Shown here one piece after another: positions 8,168 through 15,070 of a stretch of 17,263 bases of DNA. Source of the stretch: an uncultured Chromatiaceae bacterium (lineage in GTDB: Bacteria; Pseudomonadota; Gammaproteobacteria; Enterobacterales; Alteromonadaceae); contig CAMLNG010000018.1 of the NCBI GenBank assembly GCA_946481195.1, forward strand, positions 1 through 17,263, read 5' to 3'. Every line of letters begins with the position of its first letter. Positions within the stretch are counted from its first letter, which is position 1. A program made the translations under genes and the position numbers. The notes below the pieces were generated by a model. That model saw only the letters and a program-made list of their open reading frames with translations. It did no database searches and was not told the DNA's origin.

Positions 8168-8724
8168 TGACAATGACTTATCGCGAAATGTATCAGCCGG
8201 TCGGCAAAGAGGTCGAGGCCAAGGCTGGCCAAATTAAGCTGCTGATTTGCGATGTCGATGGTGTATTTTCCGATGGCAGGATTTATCTGGGCAATGACGG
8301 CGAGGAGCTGAAGGCCTTTCACACCCGTGATGGGTATGGCATCAAAGCCTTACGTCAGGCCGGCATTGAAGTGGCAATCATTACAGGGCGACGCTCAGCC
8401 ATTGTCGAAAAACGCATGCAAGCCTTAACGGTACAGCATATTTTTCAGGGGCAGGAAGACAAAATGCCTGCCTATTTACAGCTAAAACAACAGCTTGAGC
8501 TTAACGATGCCCAGATTGGCTACATTGGGGACGATTTATCAGACTGGGCTGTGATGCAGCATGTTGGTTTATCTGTGGCTGTCGCAGATGCGCATCCTTT
8601 GCTGCGGCGTCACGCAGCGCTGACCACCAGCCTGCCGGGCGGTTTTGGTGCAGTGCGTGAACTTTGCGACCTTTTGCTACTCAGTCAGCATAAGTTCGGT
8701 GATTTTTCAGGTAGCAGCACATGA
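8167..8724 (+). CDS. kdsC: KdsC, 3-deoxy-D-manno-octulosonate 8-phosphate phosphatase
   Basis: KdsC removes phosphate from Kdo 8-phosphate to give Kdo, the sugar then activated and added to lipid A. It is a compact HAD-superfamily phosphatase of 185 residues (188 in E. coli). Motif I is CDVDGVFSDG with nucleophile Asp29 and general acid Asp31; Thr73 in IITGRRS is motif II; GDDLSD (121-126) is motif IV. There is no large cap domain, as expected for this tetrameric C0-type family. I chose ATG at 8167 because AGGAG (8155-8159) lies 7 nt upstream; GTG at 8164 in the same frame is too close to it, and ATG 8173 is also possible. The stop overlaps the lptC start (ATGA). Confidence 0.95.
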   Translation: MTMTYREMYQPVGKEVEAKAGQIKLLICDVDGVFSDGRIYLGNDGEELKAFHTRDGYGIKALRQAGIEVAIITGRRSAIVEKRMQALTVQHIFQGQEDKMPAYLQLKQQLELNDAQIGYIGDDLSDWAVMQHVGLSVAVADAHPLLRRHAALTTSLPGGFGAVRELCDLLLLSQHKFGDFSGSST

Positions 8725-9278
8725 TTCGGCAATTGTTCTGGTTATTTCTGGTATTAACCGGCGGTGTGGTGCTTTACAGCTGGATTGAAGCCGCAGACAC
8801 TCCCAAACATGCTGCAGTGGAGCGTGAGCTCGTGCCTGACTTCGTCGCCTATCAGCTGACCCGGCGCAGTTTTGACAAAGACGGCAATTTATCCGGCCAG
8901 GTCAAAGCCTCGCAAATGGCGCATTTTGAACAGTTAGGCCAGATCCAGTTTGAGCAGCCCGCTTATACTTTGTACGAAGACCGCCTGCCCCGCTGGCAAA
9001 TCAGCAGTGCGCAAGGCGTGTTTTATCAGGACAACAAAGTGATCCTGGAGCAAAATGTTCAGGTCGATAATCTGCATCGGGACGAAATGTTCCGGCAAAT
9101 CCAGACTGAACAACTGGAAATGTTGCTGGATACTCAGTTATTACAAACCGATCATCCGGTTCTGGTGTTAGGCCAGAGCTTCCAAATTCATGGCCAGGGC
9201 TTGCAGGCCGATTTAGTCTCGCAGAAACTGCGTTTATTCAAGCATCAGGGGACGGTATATCAACATGAAAATCAATAA
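8721..9278 (+). CDS. lptC: LptC, inner-membrane LPS export bridge protein
   Basis: LptC is a bitopic protein that joins the LptB2FG transporter to the periplasmic LptA bridge and receives LPS extracted from the inner membrane. The 185-residue product (191 in E. coli) has one N-terminal membrane helix (about 4-22) followed by a beta-rich LptC domain. The recognisable stretch PDFVAYQLTRRSFDKDGNLS (39-58) is the usual first part of the jellyroll. Sequence conservation in this family is low, so the call leans on size, topology and position between kdsC and lptA. Its ATG overlaps the kdsC stop (ATGA), and its end overlaps the lptA start by 14 nt, so expression should be tightly coupled. Confidence 0.93.
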   Translation: MIRQLFWLFLVLTGGVVLYSWIEAADTPKHAAVERELVPDFVAYQLTRRSFDKDGNLSGQVKASQMAHFEQLGQIQFEQPAYTLYEDRLPRWQISSAQGVFYQDNKVILEQNVQVDNLHRDEMFRQIQTEQLEMLLDTQLLQTDHPVLVLGQSFQIHGQGLQADLVSQKLRLFKHQGTVYQHENQ

Positions 9279-9753
9279 GCTGAGCGCGTTGCTTGTTTTT
9301 TGTCTCAGCACGGCGGTCTTTGCCAAAACCACCGATTTCAGCGAACCTATTGAAGTCAACGCGGACCGCAACGAAGCCAGCCTGAAACAACAGATGCTGG
9401 TGTACTCCGGCAACGTGATTGTGAAGCAAGGCACTTTGCTGATCAAAGCGGATAAGTTAACCGTTGATCGCTCCGCCGGTGAAGGCAAAGAAGTGTTTAT
9501 CGCAGTAGGCCAACCGGCGGTGTATTCCCAGGTGCTGGATGGCGACAAGCCGATTCAGGCCAGTGCCGAAGAAATCCGCTACGCTATGGCGACACGGGTT
9601 CTGACCCTGACCGGGAAAGCTGAAATCACCCAGAGCGGCAGCCTGGTCCGCAGTGCGAAAATTGAATATGACCTGCTGAAGCAACAACTCAGCGCCGAAA
9701 GTGCAGAAGGCAAAGAGCGGGTCACAACTATCTTTACCTCGGAAGGAAAATAG
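9265..9753 (+). CDS. lptA: LptA, periplasmic LPS transport bridge protein
   Basis: LptA polymerises into the periplasmic bridge between LptC and LptD along which LPS slides to the outer membrane. The 162-residue precursor has a signal peptide ([20 protein letters not shown], cleavage likely after residue 20) and an OstA/LptA beta-jellyroll domain (about 28-140). The domain starts with the family signature [20 protein letters not shown], followed by [19 protein letters not shown]. It is shorter than E. coli LptA (185 residues), mainly at the C-terminus. It overlaps lptC by 14 nt, and lptB starts one base after its stop codon. Confidence 0.95.
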   Translation: MKINKLSALLVFCLSTAVFAKTTDFSEPIEVNADRNEASLKQQMLVYSGNVIVKQGTLLIKADKLTVDRSAGEGKEVFIAVGQPAVYSQVLDGDKPIQASAEEIRYAMATRVLTLTGKAEITQSGSLVRSAKIEYDLLKQQLSAESAEGKERVTTIFTSEGK

Positions 9754-9754
9754 G

Positions 9755-10480
9755 GTGAAAAAGCTCGTCGCCGCACATTTGGCGAAAAGTTATAAAGGCC
9801 GGCAGGTCGTCAAAGACGTCAGTCTGGAAGTTGGTGCCGGGCAAATCGTCGGCCTGTTAGGCCCGAACGGCGCTGGTAAAACCACAACGTTTTACATGAT
9901 TGTTGGTCTGGTGCCGTCAGATAAAGGGCAAATCACCCTCGGTGGCCAGGACATTACTTTTGACCCTATCCATGCCAGAGCGCGTCAGGGTATCGGTTAT
10001 TTGCCGCAGGAAAGCTCGATTTTCCGTAAACTGACAGTGTTTGACAACCTGATGGCGATTTTGCAGACGCGTAAAGATCTGACGGAAGACCAACGCGAAC
10101 AAACCGCCGATGAGTTACTGGACGAATTTAATATTACTCATATCCGCAACAGCCTCGGTATGAGTCTGTCCGGCGGTGAACGCCGCCGCGTTGAAATCGC
10201 CCGCGCCCTGGCGGCCAATCCGGCGTTTATTCTGCTGGACGAGCCCTTTGCCGGTGTTGACCCGATTTCAGTGCTGGATATCAAAAAAATCATTCAGCAC
10301 CTGTGTAATCGTGGCATCGGCGTGCTGATCACCGATCATAATGTCCGCGAGACCCTTGATGTTTGCGAGATCGCCTATATCGTCAGTCATGGGGAGTTGA
10401 TTGCATCCGGTTCACCCGCTGAAGTATTGGCCAATCAGCAAGTCAGGGATGTATACCTCGGGGATCAATTCAGGCTATAG
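9755..10480 (+). CDS. lptB: LptB, ATPase of the LPS export ABC transporter
   Basis: LptB is the cytoplasmic ATPase of LptB2FG(C) that extracts LPS from the inner membrane. With the GTG start at 9755 the product has 241 residues, the same as E. coli LptB. This start has GGAAGGA (9741-9747) 7 nt upstream; a longer in-frame extension back to 9701 would lie inside lptA and has no such site. Motifs are Walker A GPNGAGKT (36-43), Q-loop Gln85, signature LSGGE (138-142), Walker B FILLDE with Glu163 and switch His195, the same positions as in E. coli. The C-terminus YLGDQFRL matches the family. lptF and lptG are not in this window. Confidence 0.97.
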   Translation: MKKLVAAHLAKSYKGRQVVKDVSLEVGAGQIVGLLGPNGAGKTTTFYMIVGLVPSDKGQITLGGQDITFDPIHARARQGIGYLPQESSIFRKLTVFDNLMAILQTRKDLTEDQREQTADELLDEFNITHIRNSLGMSLSGGERRRVEIARALAANPAFILLDEPFAGVDPISVLDIKKIIQHLCNRGIGVLITDHNVRETLDVCEIAYIVSHGELIASGSPAEVLANQQVRDVYLGDQFRL

Positions 10481-10485
10481 TTAGC

Positions 10486-10507
10486 AAAAAACCAGTTCCC
10501 AACTGGT
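10486..10507 (-). terminator. Terminator-like hairpin between lptB and rpoN, oriented against the genes
   Basis: ACCAGTT (10491-10497) pairs perfectly with AACTGGT (10501-10507) around a 3-nt loop. On the minus strand this stem is followed by TTTTTT and GC (10491 down to 10484), so it would end antisense transcripts. On the plus strand no T-run follows, so it should not stop lptB-to-rpoN read-through but would form a hairpin in the mRNA just upstream of the rpoN ribosome binding site. Confidence 0.45.
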
Positions 10508-10529
10508 CGTCAGGAGTGACAAGAAGTAC

Positions 10530-12011
10530 ATGAAGCCATCTTTACAACTTCGGCTTGGACAGCAACTAACAATGACGCCTCAGCTGCAGCAAGCTATCAA
10601 GCTGCTTCAGCTGTCGACCATTGAATTGCAACAGGAAATCCAGGAAGCGCTGGACGCCAACCCGCTGCTTGAAGCTGAAGATGAATTCAGTTTTTCCGAA
10701 TCCAACGCCAACAATAATGAACCGCAAGCCAACGATGCATCGGCTGAACACAATGCCGCCGACGAATATGCTGAACCGGAAATCCCGGACAGCAGCGAGT
10801 CGATGACCGAACAGAATATCAAAGAAGATCTGCCACTCGACAGCAACTGGGATGACATGGTCAGCGCCGCGCCGGTTGCAGGCACAGGCTCACCGGATGA
10901 AGACATGGTGTTTCAGGGCGAAACCACTGAAACCCTGCAGGATTACCTGCGCTGGCAGATGCAGTTAACGCCCTTTAGTGAAACCGACCGCGCTATCGCC
11001 GAAATTATTATCGAAGCCATTGATGAAAACGGTTTGCTGACCATCAGCTGTGAAGAAGTTCTGGAGTCGCTGGGGCTTGAAGATATTGAAGCTGACGAAG
11101 TAGAAGCCGTCCTCAAACGGATCCAATTATTTGACCCTGTTGGTGTCGGCGCCCGCAGTATTCAGGAATGTCTGCTGATCCAGCTACGGCAATTCTCGCC
11201 CGATACGCCCTTTCTGAAAGAAACCTGCGACATTATTAAGCATCACAGCGAATATTTAGCCAATCGGGATTTCCGTTCTCTGATGCGTGTGTCTAAACTG
11301 AAAGAAGATGACCTGCGCGAAGTGATGCGGCTCATCCACAGTCTGAACCCGCGCCCGGGTGCGGATGTGATTCGGGAAGAACAGCAATACACCATTCCCG
11401 ATGTATCAGTAAAAAAAGTGAAAGGCCGCTGGATGGTTGAACTCAATCCGGATGCCTTTCCAAAGATCAGAATCAATGAACAATACGCGGCGATGTCGCG
11501 GCAGGTGCGCAACTCCTCAGATAGTCAGTTTATTCGTTCCCATTTACAGGAAGCGAAGTGGTTTCTGAAAAGTCTGGAGAGTCGCAATGAAACGTTATTA
11601 AAAGTGGCCAACTGTATAGTGCAGCAACAGCAGGCGTTTTTTGAACACGGCGAAGAAGCCATGAAGCCTATGGTGCTCAATGATGTGGCAGAGATGGTCG
11701 GCATGCACGAATCAACCATTTCCCGGGTGACCACCCAGAAATATATGCATACTCCGCGCGGAATTTTTGAACTTAAGTTCTTCTTTTCCAGTCATGTCAG
11801 TACAGAGAGCGGTGGCGAATGTTCATCAACCGCGATCCGGGCCTTTATTAAGAAATTGGTGGCAGCGGAAAATCCGGCCAAACCGCTGAGTGACAGCAGA
11901 ATGGCTGAGATCCTGTCGGAGCAAGGGATTAACGTGGCGCGGCGAACCATCGCTAAGTACCGGGAATCGCTTTATATTCCGCCGTCTAATCAGCGCAAGA
12001 GCTTGCTTTAA
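10530..12011 (+). CDS. rpoN: RpoN, RNA polymerase sigma-54 factor
   Basis: Sigma54 directs RNA polymerase to -24/-12 promoters and needs AAA+ enhancer-binding proteins to open DNA; targets commonly include nitrogen assimilation, flagella and related genes. The 493-residue product has the whole architecture. The glutamine/leucine-rich activator-interacting region I (about 1-48) includes [20 protein letters not shown] variable acidic region II (about 50-115) follows, then the core-binding domain (about 120-300), a helix-turn-helix around 382-401 ([17 protein letters not shown]), and the RpoN box [10 protein letters not shown] (470-479) that reads the -24 element. GGAG and AAGAAG precede the ATG. 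It lies 49 nt after lptB, with a hairpin in the gap. Position upstream of hpf-ptsN-rapZ-ptsO is the classic arrangement. Confidence 0.98.
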   Translation: MKPSLQLRLGQQLTMTPQLQQAIKLLQLSTIELQQEIQEALDANPLLEAEDEFSFSESNANNNEPQANDASAEHNAADEYAEPEIPDSSESMTEQNIKEDLPLDSNWDDMVSAAPVAGTGSPDEDMVFQGETTETLQDYLRWQMQLTPFSETDRAIAEIIIEAIDENGLLTISCEEVLESLGLEDIEADEVEAVLKRIQLFDPVGVGARSIQECLLIQLRQFSPDTPFLKETCDIIKHHSEYLANRDFRSLMRVSKLKEDDLREVMRLIHSLNPRPGADVIREEQQYTIPDVSVKKVKGRWMVELNPDAFPKIRINEQYAAMSRQVRNSSDSQFIRSHLQEAKWFLKSLESRNETLLKVANCIVQQQQAFFEHGEEAMKPMVLNDVAEMVGMHESTISRVTTQKYMHTPRGIFELKFFFSSHVSTESGGECSSTAIRAFIKKLVAAENPAKPLSDSRMAEILSEQGINVARRTIAKYRESLYIPPSNQRKSLL

Positions 12012-12040
12012 GTAAGTGCTCATCTAAGAAGGAAATGTCT

Positions 12041-12328
12041 ATGCAAATTAATCTAACTGGTCGTCATGTAGAAATTACTGCAGCACTGAGAGAATATGTA
12101 GACAGCAAATTTGCCAAACTTGAGAGACATTTTGACCATATCAACAATGTGCATGTCGTGCTCAATGTCGAGAAGTTAAAACAAATCGCCGAGGCTAAAC
12201 TGCATTTAAACGGCGGAGAGGTGTTTGCGCAGTGTGAAGATGATAATATGTACGCCGCGATCGACCTCCTGATCGACAAACTGGATCGTCAGGTCATCAA
12301 ACACAAAGAGAAGATTTCTCGTCACTGA
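12041..12328 (+). CDS. hpf: HPF, short ribosome hibernation promoting factor
   Basis: HPF binds the decoding centre of the 30S subunit and, with RMF in gammaproteobacteria, drives 70S dimerisation into inactive 100S ribosomes in stationary phase. The 95-residue product is the same length as E. coli HPF and matches along its full length, for example QINLTGRHVEITAALREYV (2-20) and DNMYAAIDLLIDKLDRQ (70-86). It lacks the extra C-terminal domain of long HPF. I chose ATG at 12041 because AAGGAA ends 6 nt upstream. ATG at 12035 would sit on top of that site and add two residues. It follows rpoN by 29 nt; ptsN starts 11 nt after its stop. Confidence 0.95.
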   Translation: MQINLTGRHVEITAALREYVDSKFAKLERHFDHINNVHVVLNVEKLKQIAEAKLHLNGGEVFAQCEDDNMYAAIDLLIDKLDRQVIKHKEKISRH

Positions 12329-12339
12329 ACTCTGGATTT

Positions 12340-12810
12340 ATGAACCTAAGCTCAATGTTATCGGAGGACTGCACAAAAAGTGCGGTCCTTTTTAATAGTA
12401 AAAAACGTATCCTCGAATACATTGCGGAACTCGCGCACCAGCATATGCCGGAGCTTGCCGAATCAACTGTGTTCGAAGCGCTGATGGCACGTGAAAAACT
12501 CGGCTCGACCGGGATTGGTGGCGGTATCGCCATTCCGCACGGCAAACTCAAAGGCGTGACTGCGCCGGTGCTGGTGTTTGTTGTCAGCCAGGATGCCATC
12601 CAGTTTGATGCTATTGATAATCAGGCGGTCGATATATTTTGCGCCATCCTGATCCCGGAAAATCAATGCCAGACGCATTTGACCACATTAGCCGGCATCG
12701 CCCGCCTATTAAGTCAAAAAGAGATAACCCGCAAAATTCGTCATGCAGCTTCTGATCAAGCCTTGTATCAGCTGTTGTTAAGCTGCGCCGACACAGGAAC
12801 TGCTAAATGA
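12340..12810 (+). CDS. ptsN: PtsN, nitrogen PTS enzyme IIA (EIIA-Ntr)
   Basis: EIIA-Ntr is the terminal phosphoacceptor of the regulatory nitrogen PTS (EI-Ntr, NPr, EIIA-Ntr). In studied enterobacteria its phosphorylation state tunes potassium uptake and other processes; it does not transport sugar. The 156-residue product is a single PTS_EIIA type-2 domain with the phosphorylated His67 in GIAIPHGKL. The N-terminus LSSMLSEDCTKSAVL aligns with that of E. coli PtsN, supporting ATG at 12340, although its Shine-Dalgarno sequence is weak. Codons 9-18 (12365-12393) form a complete intrinsic-terminator-like hairpin. The stop overlaps the rapZ start (ATGA). Confidence 0.96.
   Translation: MNLSSMLSEDCTKSAVLFNSKKRILEYIAELAHQHMPELAESTVFEALMAREKLGSTGIGGGIAIPHGKLKGVTAPVLVFVVSQDAIQFDAIDNQAVDIFCAILIPENQCQTHLTTLAGIARLLSQKEITRKIRHAASDQALYQLLLSCADTGTAK
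12365..12393 (+). terminator. Intrinsic-terminator-like hairpin inside the start of ptsN
   Basis: AGGACTGCAC (12365-12374) pairs with GTGCGGTCCT (12380-12389), a 10-bp stem with one T-G wobble and an AAAAA loop, followed by further T residues (12390-12393). It sits 37-65 nt beyond the hpf stop and within ptsN codons 9-18. It could end hpf transcripts or cause polarity when ptsN is not being translated. Whether it works in the cell is not shown by sequence. Confidence 0.55.
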
Positions 12811-13664
12811 AACTCCTGGTAGTCAGCGGCAGATCAGGTTCCGGCAAATCCGTAGCATTGCGGGTGATGGAAGATCTGGGCTACTACTGTGTCGACAATA
12901 TCCCGGTCAACTTACTGCCGACTTTGGCCAATGCAGTCATGGGCCAGTACGAGCGGGTTGCCGTCAGTATCGATGTGCGTAACCTGCCGCAGGAGCCGGA
13001 AGAACTGACCGAGATCCTGTCTTACCTGCCACGTAAGGTCGAGCTGACGATTTTATATCTCGATGCCGACCATACCAGCCTGATTAAACGCTTCAGTGAA
13101 ACCCGACGGCTGCATCCGTTGTCGCATCAGGCGATGTCACTGGATGAAGCAATTCAGCGTGAGCAACAACTGTTAGATCCAATCTCCAGCCGCGCCGACT
13201 TATACATCGACACCACTGAACTGAACGTCCATCAGCTGACTGAACAGTTGCGCGAGCGGATCCTCGGCCAGAAAACCGGCCGGCTGGTAATGTTATTTGA
13301 ATCTTTTGGCTTTAAATACGGCATTCCCAAAGATGCTGATTTTGTATTTGATGCGCGGTTTTTACCAAACCCGCATTGGGAACCCGAGCTGAAGATCCTG
13401 ACAGGCCTCGACCAGCCAGTGAAGGATTATCTGGAAGCGCAACCGGTTGTAGCCAAGTATACCTGGCAAATCAACAGCTTTATCAGTACCTGGCTGCCGC
13501 ATCTGGAACGCAATAACCGCAGTTATCTGACCATTGCCATTGGCTGTACCGGTGGCCAGCACCGCTCTGTTTATATTGTTGAGTCTTTGGCGGAGAGTTT
13601 CCGCGCTTTACGCGAAGACGTACAAATCCGTCACCGGGAGTTAGTCCGTCACCATGGCAAATAG
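12807..13664 (+). CDS. rapZ: RapZ, RNase adaptor / GlcN6P-sensing nucleotide-binding protein
   Basis: In E. coli, RapZ binds glucosamine 6-phosphate and, when free of it, presents the sRNA GlmZ to RNase E, thereby controlling GlmS synthesis and feeding amino-sugar supply for the envelope. The 285-residue product (284 in E. coli) has an N-terminal P-loop GRSGSGKS (8-15) and a C-terminal domain with IGCTGGQHRSV (245-255), whose His252 and Arg253 lie at the metabolite/RNA-binding positions known from E. coli. Whether GlmZ exists in this organism cannot be seen, so the molecular target is uncertain although the family (formerly YvcJ/YhbJ) is not. It overlaps ptsN by 4 nt (ATGA) and ptsO by 11 nt. 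Confidence 0.96.
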   Translation: MKLLVVSGRSGSGKSVALRVMEDLGYYCVDNIPVNLLPTLANAVMGQYERVAVSIDVRNLPQEPEELTEILSYLPRKVELTILYLDADHTSLIKRFSETRRLHPLSHQAMSLDEAIQREQQLLDPISSRADLYIDTTELNVHQLTEQLRERILGQKTGRLVMLFESFGFKYGIPKDADFVFDARFLPNPHWEPELKILTGLDQPVKDYLEAQPVVAKYTWQINSFISTWLPHLERNNRSYLTIAIGCTGGQHRSVYIVESLAESFRALREDVQIRHRELVRHHGK

Positions 13665-13929
13665 CTTTAAAGAAACTGTCACTATCGTCAATCAGTTAGG
13701 CTTACATGCCCGCGCTGCCACGAAGCTGGCGCAGCTCTGCATGCAGTTTGATGCCAAGATTGAATTGCAGCAGGAAGGCCGCAGCGCCGATGCCAGCAGT
13801 GTACTGGCGCTATTGATGCTCGCCAGCAGTAAAGGCAAGAATGTTGATGTGGTGGCGACAGGGACGCAAGCTGAAGCCGCTTTAACAGCGGTCACCACGC
13901 TCATCCGCGCCGGATTTGACGAAAACTAA
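13654..13929 (+). CDS. ptsO: NPr, HPr-like phosphocarrier of the nitrogen PTS
   Basis: NPr passes phosphate from EI-Ntr (PtsP, not in this window) to EIIA-Ntr (PtsN, two genes upstream). The 91-residue product is an HPr-fold protein with the active-site motif QLGLHARAATKLAQL containing His18. The region around residue 49 (DASSVLALLML) corresponds to the HPr regulatory-serine helix. Encoding directly after rapZ, within the PTS-Ntr cluster, favours NPr over a sugar-PTS HPr. It overlaps the end of rapZ by 11 nt and is the last gene of the plus-strand cluster; 27 bp separate it from the convergent mrpG. No terminator is visible in that gap. Confidence 0.95.
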   Translation: MANSFKETVTIVNQLGLHARAATKLAQLCMQFDAKIELQQEGRSADASSVLALLMLASSKGKNVDVVATGTQAEAALTAVTTLIRAGFDEN

Positions 13930-13956
13930 CATCCCCCGCAATGCCCTACAGGCTGA

Positions 13957-14292
13957 CTAGTCCGCCGGTAGTTTATCCAAGCCCTGTGTGGTTGGATGAT
14001 GTTTCAGCTTGTGATGCATTGCCACTTTAATCAGCATATGTGCAGTGACCGGCGCCGAAATAAACAAAAACAACGCAATTAACAGCTGTTGCAAACTCAA
14101 GGTCTGCTGCTGCAGATTAAAAAAAGCCAAAGACGCCAGCACCAGACTACCCAGCCCTAACGTCGTCGCTTTGGTGGGGCCATGCAACCGGGTATAAAAA
14201 TCCGGTAACTTCAGCAGCGCAACAGACCCAAGCAAGACAAATACCGCTCCGGCGCACAATAAACCACTGATCAGCCACTCTAATACCGTCAT
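13957..14292 (-). CDS. mrpG: MrpG/PhaG/MnhG subunit of Na+/H+ antiporter complex
   Basis: MrpG is a small membrane subunit of the hetero-oligomeric Mrp antiporter, which expels Na+ (or K+ in Pha-type systems) in exchange for H+. With ATG at 14292 the product has 111 residues. This start has GGAGG 4 nt upstream, whereas a longer frame reaching 14337 would run back into mrpF and lacks such a site. The protein has three hydrophobic helices (about 4-24, 38-58, 62-85) and the family motif DFYTRLHGPTKATTLG (27-42). The histidine-rich hydrophilic tail (MHHKLKHHPT) faces one side of the membrane. It is the last gene of the operon, 8 nt after mrpF. Confidence 0.93.
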   Translation of the reverse strand: MTVLEWLISGLLCAGAVFVLLGSVALLKLPDFYTRLHGPTKATTLGLGSLVLASLAFFNLQQQTLSLQQLLIALFLFISAPVTAHMLIKVAMHHKLKHHPTTQGLDKLPAD

Positions 14293-14300
14293 CACGCCTC

Positions 14301-14570
14301 CTATTCGATAATATCGCCGCGCAGCAGGAATTTGCATACAGCTACAGTGCTGACAAAGCCCAGCATCGCAATCAGCAGCGCCGCTTCAAAGTACAGCTGG
14401 CTGGCGGCATAAATCCCATAAACCAATAACAAAGCGATGCTGTTGATATACATAGTATCCAGCGCCAGCAAGCGGTCGGCCACTGCCGGCCCCCGCAACA
14501 GCGCCAGTATATTGAGGACTAATGCCAGAATAATCACCGCCATCACACCCAACAGCATCAGACTGAACAT
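14301..14570 (-). CDS. mrpF: MrpF/PhaF/MnhF subunit of Na+/H+ antiporter complex
   Basis: MrpF is an 89-residue protein with three membrane helices (about 3-25, 37-55, 61-83). The family signature RGPAVADRLLALDTMYINSI (26-45) between the first two helices is clear. Mrp complexes require all subunits for activity; MrpF has been tied to cation/bile-salt efflux in some species. The start has GGAG 8 nt upstream and lies 13 nt inside the end of mrpE; the mrpG start is 8 nt beyond its stop. Confidence 0.93.
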   Translation of the reverse strand: MFSLMLLGVMAVIILALVLNILALLRGPAVADRLLALDTMYINSIALLLVYGIYAASQLYFEAALLIAMLGFVSTVAVCKFLLRGDIIE

Positions 14571-15070
14571 GCGAATATCTCCATCAATGGCGCTTCGTAA
14601 CGTTGTTTCAGCTCACGGATCAACGTGTCCTCATCGTGCAAATCCAACACATGCAGCAATAAATACTGCGGGGCATCACCTGCCTGACGTGGCAATAATT
14701 CAGCGCTGACAGTACCAGGCGTCAGACAAATAGTGGCAGCCAGAATAGTCAGCGGCAGCGGTTCACGTAAATCCAGCGGCAACAATACAAAACCCGGTTT
14801 CAGTGCACTGTTGCGCCCCAGCACCACTTTCACCACCTGCAGATTCGCAACAACAATGTCCCACAATACCATCAACAAATAACGGCCAAACAAACCATAA
14901 CGCTTGATCTGTGGCTGCGCCTCACGAAAACCACGACTGATCCAGGGGACTAATATCGCCAGAATAGCTCCACTGAGCAGCACCACGGGCGATACGCTGT
15001 TATGCAACGCAACCCAGACCAGGAACAACAAGGCACTGCGCAGTGGGGTGGCAAATAAAGTATTTCGCAT
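14558..15070 (-). CDS. mrpE: MrpE/PhaE/MnhE subunit of Na+/H+ antiporter complex
   Basis: MrpE is a 170-residue membrane subunit with hydrophobic helices at the N-terminus (about 11-48), a further hydrophobic stretch around 62-85 (LFGRYLLMVLWDIVVANLQV), and a conserved cytoplasmic C-terminal domain. The domain contains ICLTPGTVSAELL, the hallmark TPGT motif, and LHVLDLHDEDTLIRELKQRYE. The ATG at 15070 overlaps the mrpD stop (TGATG) and has GGAGG 6 nt upstream; an upstream extension to 15253 would lie inside mrpD and is rejected. Its end overlaps mrpF by 13 nt. Confidence 0.94.
   Translation of the reverse strand: MRNTLFATPLRSALLFLVWVALHNSVSPVVLLSGAILAILVPWISRGFREAQPQIKRYGLFGRYLLMVLWDIVVANLQVVKVVLGRNSALKPGFVLLPLDLREPLPLTILAATICLTPGTVSAELLPRQAGDAPQYLLLHVLDLHDEDTLIRELKQRYEAPLMEIFACSV

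Noticed and set aside
9701..9754. Longer N-terminus for lptB starting inside lptA
   Set aside because: GTG 9755 has an ideal ribosome binding site and gives exactly the family length and N-terminus; the extension is not LptB-like.
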